Positions 57,416 through 64,000 of a stretch of DNA of 64,000 nucleotides are shown here, in pieces. The DNA is taken from the NCBI GenBank assembly GCA_015039465.1, contig MU130543.1, positions 240,176-304,175 of the forward strand. The letters are read 5' to 3'. Under the pieces are notes generated by a model that was given only the letters and a program-made list of their open reading frames with translations, had not been told where the DNA came from and did not search any database. How positions within the stretch are numbered: position 1 is the stretch's first letter; each line of letters starts with the position of its first letter. Source of the stretch: Phlegmacium glaucopus (taxonomy: Eukaryota > Basidiomycota > Agaricomycetes > Agaricales > Cortinariaceae). A program made the position numbers and the translations under genes.

Positions 57416-58585
57416 CCGTCTGGCATGTCTGGTAGGTCTGGCATGTCTGGCAGGTTTAGCTGCCAGAAATCCCAGTTCTCCCATTTTTTCTCAAAATTAT
57501 TATATAGCCACAATTATATCAGAAATGTTCAGAATTTGCATTCTGTCAGAAAGTCAATTCAGTGTCATAAATTCCTTCCCTCAGAAAACACGAAATTTTT
57601 TGGTTTGTGCAAGTTCGTTCAAACTCCGACACACGTGACTTTGTTGATTGATGTTCAACATTAAAATTTCAAACATTTCTCCGTAACTTGGTATCTCTTG
57701 CCACCATCACCTACCAACTGCCCCGTCACTGCATCTTACTACTACAATACATGACGAAGTGGCATCAACCACAAGAGCCAACGACTGGTTAGAAAGGTGA
57801 TATAGGACCAGGTATGTGACCATGTCTCTCAACCCTTTATTTCTTAACCTTGTATTAACACCCACCACCCCAACACTCAGTGTACCATGCCCACAACAAT
57901 GACTACCCCTATCACCACCGCCATGATGGCAGCATTTAGACCAGGACCAGCACAGCGGAATTAAACAATGAGCGGCTTTATGGCTATGTCATAGGTGCAT
58001 GGTTGCTATGTGCTGTAGTGGTACGTCTCGAAATTTTTATTTTATTCTCCAATTTCTGAGTATTACATTTTATACTCTAGCACGAGCGTGCGCACTCCAA
58101 CGCGCTCAAGTTGTGGCAAACCAGGAAATGCACAGTTTCGTAAGTAAACCTTAGGCTGCTTGGACCATGACTCACTACACTATACAGTTGTTGCCAAGCT
58201 CTCGGAATGGGTAGAAAAGAGTCCGCGAGGCTTCTTCACCGGCTATTGGGTCTGTTGACATCAACGCAATGGCTAGCAATGGTGATTTGGAATGTCCAAT
58301 ATTATATTTGTTGTTATACACATGTAGCCTACCTTTACTATGCCGCCTCTTCCAATGCATTCATTTTGACCATGTACCTGAGCAAAACTATGTTCCTTAT
58401 GACAGACTGAAAGAGTTGTGGCAACCTGAGTCAGAATCTGTTTACATTGCCAGACCAAGTTATGGTGTCAGAAATGACTTCTGGGAAGCAAAATATTTCT
58501 GGCGTCGGGAGCGTCATTATGTCGCCATACCAAATATGGAAGTCTGGTAGCGTCTGGCACGTCTGGCGCCAGACGTGCCAGACGG
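57416..58585. mobile_element. Element with GTCTGGCA-repeat inverted ends
   Basis: The left end CCGTCTGGCATGTCTGG and right end CCAGACGTGCCAGACGG are inverted. The right end contains a perfect 34-bp palindrome (58551-58584, centre GGCGCC). The inside has an intron-rich look and an open stretch at 58269-58550 ending ERHYVAIPNMEVW, without a known domain. A TSD was not seen. Confidence 0.55.
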
Positions 58586-58589
58586 TTGG

Positions 58590-58615
58590 AAAAAAAAAAA
58601 AAAAAAAAAAAAAAA
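58590..58615 (+). repeat. Run of 26 A at a junction
   Basis: A pure A tract joins the GTCTGG element to the second CACTA right end. It may be real or mark an assembly join. Confidence 0.8.
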
Positions 58616-58792
58616 TTTAATTCTGTGGTATTCGATGGAAAACTATTGTCTTCGATATAAAAATATTCACCATAGAATAAAATATAACTAAGTGTGTCAT
58701 TTTCCGAATTGCATCGAATTAGATCGAATTAAATAGAAAGGTACTATTTAACTCAATTTAATTTGATCTACTTCAATCCAATTTTCACTGGG
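58616..58792. repeat. Second copy of the CACTA right end
   Basis: Matches 49806-49982 over 177 bp with only three differences, all at CpG (TCGA to TCAA, TTCGAT to TTTGAT, TTCGAT to TTCAAT). Followed by the true TSD CCTCAGA and the rest of the Gypsy LTR. Confidence 0.88.
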
Positions 58793-58799
58793 CCTCAGA

Positions 58800-58902
58800 C
58801 CTTAACAAGTCTGCAAAGCACAAGTTCTCTGATTGAACCCAAACTCTGACAAAGTAATGACTGTAAACGATCAGTGTACCTGAATCATTCAAAGCCGTAA
58901 CA
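58800..58902 (+). repeat. Gypsy 3' LTR, right part
   Basis: CTTAACAAGTCTGCAAAGC through GCCGTAACA continues the LTR interrupted at 40749. Confidence 0.85.
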
Positions 58903-58990
58903 CAAGTGATATGATCGTAGAGTAATATGAAAGTAAAGGTATGCTAAGCATAACTAGAGGTGGACACAATGAGTGTCCCCTAACATGTAG

Positions 58991-59677
58991 GGTAGACAAC
59001 TCTAATTGTCTTATTCAATTATTAGCTGTATCAGCTAGTTTTCGGTGCATTAATTCAATATTTATGCTGAAATAATAAACAAAATTTTCAAAAACCATGC
59101 TTATGCACATTTAAGTCATATCAATGCATTCATATGGGGTCTGTGACATCTCAGTTAGCATTCTTGTATAGCACTTCAAGAAAATCAGGGTGTAGGCAGC
59201 ACCTTCATGCTCATGGTCAGTATTGGAGGTTGTCATTGAGGGCAGCCTTCCTGTGAAGTGGTTGTGGCCTAGGATATGGCTTGTCAACAGAGGGGCTGAT
59301 CTTGCAAACAGAAGCATTTTCCTTTAACTTCAACACATTAACTTCAACACATTTGTTTTCTTCTGGCAGTAATATTTATGCTTGCTGTATCATGATAAAG
59401 AGAATGAGATGATGGAAGAGGGAAGAGAATGTGGCTGTGGCTGTGACTTGCAAGACCATCAGTACAAATACCTGAACTCTGTCAAGTATTGGATGATTTC
59501 CTTCAAATTTTTTACATAGTGCACTGTAGGGTAATCCCCTAACCTATTTCTGAAGTTGATATCTTAAATTTCTAAAAACTGGGAGTGCTGGAGCATTCAC
59601 AGTGTTGCACAGTACATACATCTTATAGAATTATTGATCTTTTATATATGGCTACAAAAACTATATAGTGCAGTAGA
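58991..59677. other. Spacer and inverted copy of the long-TIR element interior
   Basis: Bases 59420-59640 match the reverse complement of 24381-24620, so a second member of the family at 22836 lies here in the opposite orientation. No intact gene. Confidence 0.5.
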
Positions 59678-60266
59678 TAGTGTTTTGAGGTTCAGTTGCA
59701 AGACCAGAAAAAGACCACAACCAGACCTAACCAGGATTGGAAAAAAAAATAAAAAATAGAAATTAAATAGACCAACAAGGACCACAACTGCAGTCTGGTC
59801 CTCAGTCTTTTGATATTTCAAAATATTCAAGACCATGAAAAAACTGGTTGCAACCTGTCTCAACCAGTTTTTTCAGCCTTGAATGCTGGGCATTTCTAGT
59901 GATATATACTACACAGTTTCTTATATTATGACTTCTGTATTTTTAAAACTTTTTTTATGAATATAAATGTGGCTGTGCTATATTATATAAGTTTCTGGGA
60001 ACACCAGATTTGTTGATCAACAACACTCATTATATATTAGTGTTGTCCATACTAGTAGTATTAAATAATTATTATTTTACCTTGGAAAAACCAGTTGCAA
60101 CTGGTTGTGCAACCAACCACCAAAGACCATTGAAGACCACTTGCAACCATTTCATGCCAGTTGTGGTCTGGTCTTTTGCAGTCCTATCCTTTTGAGCAAC
60201 CAGTTGCAGTCTCAGTCCAGTCCTTTGACATCAAAAGACTGGACTGGACCAGACCTCAAAACACTG
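59678..60266. mobile_element. hAT-like MITE, 589 bp, TSD GCAGTAGA
   Basis: TAGTGTTTTGAGG and its inverse CCTCAAAACACTG bound the element; GCAGTAGA flanks it at 59670-59677 and 60267-60274. Subterminal repeats GACCAGA, AACCAGTTGCAA and GACTGG fill the ends. It interrupts the copy of the long-TIR element. Confidence 0.82.
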
Positions 60267-60274
60267 GCAGTAGA

Positions 60275-61022
60275 TCTAATTGGTGCAATTCCAATACATA
60301 TAAAGTCATAATAATTGAATGGTTTGTTATAGAGATGTCACTTGCACAAATTGTAGTGTCGGAATTGCACATTTTGATTAATTTCACACAACCACCAACT
60401 AATGTGCAAATGGCAATAAAAAGGCTTGACATGTTTGGCACATGTTGATAACTTTCAGCTAGCTTCAATGGAACCACAGGATCAGATATGTGCTGTCTTT
60501 CCTGTCAACCAATATTATGAGGTGATATAATATCCAAATCATAATTAATGTCATCTAGTAAATCCATATTTTTAAGAGGTGATAATTGACCACACAGCCT
60601 CCTTCAACAAAATTTTGTGGAGGCAGTATCATTGCAAAAAATCTTATTATTGTCTCAACTAACATGTTTGAAGGAGGATCTAGTGGATATTTTGATGGTA
60701 AATTAGAAGTTGGTGTGTTTTATTTATTTCTTTCTTTCTTTCTTTACTCTGACATTTATTTTTGGTTTATTTTCAGTAAACACAGAAACATATAGATCAT
60801 ACTGATCACAGTGATGATCACACAAATATTCTAGCATTATTTTCTTGGTGATTTGATGTGGTATATGTATTCCATGTAAGATACTCAACTCTTGCAACTA
60901 CAAGTAAATTGACAGTTGGTGAATAGGAATCTTGCAGAAGAAAAATGGGATAGTTGGATCTGATTCATTATATGAAATATTAGTCATCATTCAATAGTCT
61001 GTACAACTCTGGAGATATTCAA
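60275..61022. other. Remnant of the long-TIR element interior
   Basis: The plus strand reads EWFVIEMSLAQIVVSE, matching WFVIEISLAQVAVSE on the minus strand at about 23825. That conservation between two copies suggests a former protein of the element. It is broken by stops. Confidence 0.45.
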
Positions 61023-62255
61023 GGTCTTTACAGTGCCCCATGGTTTCCACTTGGAGTCCACTTGGAGTCCAAATTGGGAATTCCAACTCAATTCCAAGTG
61101 GATTCCAACTCTGATCCAATCAGATTCCACAGTTGCAAAGTAACACAGAAGTAAATCTTATTATTAAAATAATTAAAATTATATAACAATGCTTAAGTTA
61201 TACACTGAAACTGGCAATGTCTACCATAAGAATAATTTTGTTATTTTATTCTTGTATCATTTATTTATTTATTTTCATATGTCCATTATGTCCATACCTG
61301 TACTTAAATACCTCCTCACCTTAGCAGGGATCCCTATCTTTTCCTTTTAGGATCCCCTGCTAGCCTGACTAAGTCAGCATCACAGTTGCCCTAACATATA
61401 TACCTCCCCAACCTTAACAAAACCTTAACAAAAACTTAATAAAACCTTAATAAAACCTTAACCAATTATATACCTCCCTAATCTTGACACAACCTTAACA
61501 AAAACCTTAAAAAAACCTTAACAAAACCTTAACAGAAGTATTTCCCCAATAAATTTGTGTCTTATTTGCTTGGATCCACTTGGAATCTGCTTAGACTCTG
61601 CTTGGAATCTGCTTGGACCCACTTGGAATCTGCTTGGATCTGCTTGGAATGTGTGGAGGAGGGTAAAGTACTGGAGGTGGTATGCTGTGATGGAGGTGGT
61701 GGTATGTTGTGGTGGTGGTTGATGTAGTTGTCATACACTGCAGTTTGTTGTTAGTAGAGTGAACTTAAATAAATAAAATTAAAAAAAAACTGAGACCCCC
61801 TAGTGAGGGGGGTAGCCACATTGGTCATCATTGTCATTCTTGTCCTCCATCCTCTTCTTGGTTTGCTGTTGTGGTTGTGAGTGGTGGTTGTGATGGTGGT
61901 GGTGGTGGTTGTGAGATGATGTATGGTTGTTTGTTGATTTGTGAGATGTGTCACATGTGGTCACATGACCACACAAAGTGGTGTCATATGAAAAATAAAA
62001 TAATAAAATAACATTACAAGTTTGGTTCAGGTTGGGCCTGATTGGGAGTTGTGGTAGAGTTGGGACTGATCAGTTCCAACAAGCAATCAAGTTCGCTGAT
62101 GAGGTGGAATGTAGATGTTCAGGAGTTGAGTTGGGTTTGGGCCTGATTGGGAGTTGGGAGTTAGGCTTGAAATTGGGTGTCCCCTGACAATATAGGTTCC
62201 ATTCCTAGCAGTCCAAGCAGATCCACTCAGAATGTGTGGGGGAGAGTAAAGACCT
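61023..62255. mobile_element. Element with GGTCTTTAC ends
   Basis: The left end GGTCTTTACAGTGCCCCA and the inverse of the right end GGTCTTTACTCTCCCCCA match, as in the MITE at 31971. Inside are CTTGGAGTCCACTTGGA-type repeats, a fragment ending CAGTTGCCCTAACA (61383-61396) from the long-TIR family, and AACCTTAACAAAACCTTAAC repeats. No coding frame and no clear TSD. Confidence 0.55.
61400..61535 (+). repeat. CCTTAACAAAA simple repeat
   Basis: AACCTTAACAAAA and AACCTTAATAAAA words repeat about ten times with small changes. Confidence 0.7.
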
Positions 62256-62645
62256 CACCACCTCCACCACAACACACCACCCCCCCCTCCTTCACCAGGG
62301 GGGTTTCTCTTAATCCATTGGCCTTGGAATGATGATGGCTTGACAACCAAAACATCACAACAAACAGTAACAAATGATGACAACACATGACAACAGCAAC
62401 CTCCCCTCATCAGGGGGGTATTTTATTTTATTGCAGCTACACCCAACCAATAACTATGGCTAGACAACAAAACAACACAACACATAGATGAATGAACAAC
62501 AACAATGAACAAATGATTGCACAGTGATGATGCATGACCCCTCCTGTGAGAGGGGAGGTGCTTGACAACAGCAACCCCCCATTGGGGGGTGGAGGGGGGA
62601 GGGGGGAGATTTTAATCTATTAACTAACTATGCCCAACAATGACA
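62256..62645. other. Low-complexity DNA with C-run/G-run hairpins
   Basis: Several short inverted pairs such as CCCCTCATCAGGGG and CCCCTCCTGTGAGAGGGG precede T/A-rich stretches. No gene supported. Confidence 0.5.
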
Positions 62646-62650
62646 ACTAC

Positions 62651-63031
62651 TGTTACAACTCCAAATGATTCAGGTACACTGATCATTTACAATTGTTACT
62701 ATGTCGGAGTTCAAGTTCAATCTGAGGACTTGAGCTTTGCAGACTTGTTAGGGTCGGAGGAAGCTGTCATCTTTGAGAGAGAATAAGGTAAAGAAGATCG
62801 TCTATTAAAGACTAGGTACAGAATATAGTACAGAGTATGAGAGTTTATATACTAAGTAGGTAAATGAAATGCATAAGGTAAAAGTAAGTAAAACATGTGT
62901 TCAACACATGTATAAAAAGGGAATGATAACCACATGTTGGTGAAACAATGAATATTGCATGTTATGCACATGTGTGATAAAGTAAAAGGAAACAAAAAAG
63001 GTGCATACATTGCATGTATGAAATTGTAACA
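62651..63031 (-). mobile_element. Solo LTR of the Gypsy family, inverted, TSD ACTAC
   Basis: Read on the minus strand it starts TGTTACAATTTCATAC and ends GTTGTAACA, matching the LTRs at 29397 and 40474 but more diverged. ACTAC at 62646-62650 and 63032-63036 is the 5-bp TSD. Confidence 0.85.
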
Positions 63032-63036
63032 ACTAC

Positions 63037-63458
63037 CATGCCAGCATCACACCAAATGATAGCAGCTATTCCCCCCCACAAGGGGGTTTGATTTTTATTT
63101 ATTCTAATCTATTGGCTGCAACAATTTTTATTTATTAATGAGTGCCATATTTTAACCCAACTACCCCTCTTGGACCCAATCCAACCCTTTGTAGTTACAT
63201 AGAGTTGTTTATTAATCTAATATTAAAAGAAATAATATGTACATCTAAATAAATTTGATTGAACCCCACACCACCCTCAAATCACCTCTTTTTTTAACTA
63301 GAAAAGTGAATAATAAATAAAATAAAAATTAACGTAGTAAAATACTGTACTGGGAATCACTTGGACTCCAAGCAGACTCCACTCAGACTCCACTTAGACT
63401 CTGTTCAGACTCTGTTTGGAATACACTTGGTGACTTGGAGTCTAAATGGACTCCAAAA
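63037..63458. other. AT-rich spacer, no gene supported
   Basis: Contains CCCCCCACAAGGGGG and GACTCCA/ACTTGGA repeats like those at 61030. Nothing coding is visible. Confidence 0.4.
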
Positions 63459-64000
63459 TAGTGTTTGAAGGTCCAGCTACAAGACCAGAAAAAGACCATA
63501 ACCAGACCAAACTGGAAAAAGACTGGACCAGTGGTCCAGTCTTTTGATTTTTGAGAATCAATGACCAGTAAAAGACAGGTCTTGATTAACTGGTCTTTGT
63601 GGTTTGGACAGGTCTAAACTTGTAAAACGGTAGCCCTAAGTTACCCCTTTCCAACAAGCCCAAGATCATAAGAAACCAATAAAAACTAGCTGAGAAATAA
63701 ATAAATCTGCAAAATATTCTCAAATATTCACTAAAATCAGACATTTTACTAATGTTACTGTATAAAATCCAAATATTAACAGAATTTAATGTCCTTGGGT
63801 TCTTTCGGAAGCTATTATTTAACTGAACAACCATATGTGATACAAAAATATACATTTGTAAGCGGAAGACCAGTTGCAGACTGGTTAAGACCACTTAGGA
63901 CCAGGACCAGTCTGACGACCACTTTGTAAGGCATGTAGAGACTGGAATTTTCAAGGAAAAATGAACAAGAACCCCTCATGGTGGGCTCCTGCAGTCAGGT
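63459..64000. mobile_element. Left part of another hAT-like MITE
   Basis: Starts TAGTGTTTGAAGGTCCAG with CAAGACCAGAAAAAGACC, matching the left end of 59678. ACTGGTC and GACCAGT repeats continue to about 63925. A clear right end was not found before the window stops. Confidence 0.5.

Larger units (their letters stand above)
40750..58792. mobile_element. 18-kb CACTA-type composite unit, 7-bp TSD CCTCAGA
   Basis: The left end CCCAGTGAAAATTGGAT and the right end ATCCAATTTTCACTGGG (with one G/A change) are inverted repeats. Flanks are CCTCAGA at 40743-40749 and 58793-58799, and the Gypsy LTR sequence is continuous across the site when the unit is removed. Subterminal CATCGAAT/ATTCGAT repeats fill the ends. 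The unit holds a complete smaller element (40750-49982) plus 8.6 kb of other DNA and a second right end. Confidence 0.75.
29397..58902 (+). mobile_element. Gypsy chromovirus retrotransposon, heavily interrupted
   Basis: Left LTR 29397-29775, gag, protease, reverse transcriptase, RNase H, integrase with chromodomain, a post-pol ORF, a polypurine tract (GCGGAGGGGTAA) and a right LTR split in two (40474-40749 and 58800-58902). Flanks are CAGGT (29392-29396) and CAAGT (58903-58907), a 5-bp TSD with one change. Without insertions the element would be about 8-9 kb. All genes carry stops, so it is dead. Confidence 0.85.
28798..58985. mobile_element. Outer LTR split by all later insertions
   Basis: The left piece (28798-28997 plus 29362-29396) begins TGTTAGAGAACG and is preceded by TGTAG (28793-28797). 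The right piece (58903-58985) ends GTGTCCCCTAACA and is followed by TGTAG (58986-58990). The ends match a complete relative at 28998-29356 (TGTTAGGGAACG...GTCCTCTAACA). Together they rebuild an LTR of about 320 bp with a 5-bp TSD, now spread over 30 kb. The superfamily cannot be told without internal genes. Confidence 0.75.

Noticed and set aside
57416..58585. Host gene in the GTCTGG element
   Set aside because: The only long frame (58269-58550) has no recognisable domain or clear start, and stops flank it.

Overview
The window looks like nuclear DNA of an agaricomycete (mushroom-forming basidiomycete). Coding regions are split by many 49-70 nt GT-AG introns. The protein families are typical of that class: a crinkler/RHS-type P-loop protein, a seven-helix membrane protein, P450 relics, a chromodomain Gypsy element with an extra ORF after pol, and Tnp2-like transposases. 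The species cannot be told from the sequence. No rRNA, tRNA or CRISPR was recognised. Gene models were drawn by eye from splice motifs and reading phase, and family calls rest on recognised motifs, not on searches.

Region 1 (1-21.7 kb) has moderate GC and holds host-like genes among repeats. It opens inside a cytochrome P450 relic (1-393). Next is a three-gene DNA-transposon cluster (1288-8431): a Tnp2-like transposase with one in-frame stop, a divergent coiled-coil gene, and a third gene sharing a 266-bp intergenic promoter. A fold-back element (9642-10597) is followed by a six-exon gene for a 75-aa cysteine-rich protein (10863-11427). Then come a decayed gene (13400-14436), an intact crinkler/RHS-like gene on the minus strand (17052-14926), and a second P450 pseudogene (17200-18470). 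From 18172 to 21703 the window repeats pieces of 1-672 and 9705-11427, including a second copy of the cysteine-rich gene.

Region 2 (about 21.7-28.8 kb) is markedly more AT-rich and made of transposon remains: a 2.5-kb element with very long inverted repeats (22836-25349) split by a solo LTR, a Tc1/mariner-type transposase pseudogene (25806-26449), and several short repeat arrays.

Region 3 (28798-58990) is one nested stack of insertions, readable from target-site duplications (TSDs). An LTR (TSD TGTAG) was split by a Gypsy chromovirus (29397-58902, TSD CAGGT/CAAGT). The Gypsy gag and pol were hit by a MITE, a 698-bp insertion (TSD GACAC) and a hAT-like element (TSD AAYGGCGC), itself hit by a smaller element. 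The Gypsy 3' LTR was split by an 18-kb CACTA-type unit (40750-58792, TSD CCTCAGA). That unit carries an intact 956-aa Tnp2-like transposase, an accessory gene, a tandem array of histone H2B gene fragments, a first right end at 49982, then about 8.6 kb of apparent cargo (a seven-helix membrane protein gene and a broken gene), and a second, nearly identical right end.

Region 4 (58991-64000) continues with hAT-like MITEs, another copy of the long-TIR family, an inverted solo LTR of the Gypsy family (62651-63031, TSD ACTAC) and low-complexity DNA. Stop codons in the Gypsy and Tc1 genes are nearly all TGA where the family has arginine (CGA), and the two CACTA right ends differ only at CpG sites. 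Both point to CpG-directed mutation of repeats.
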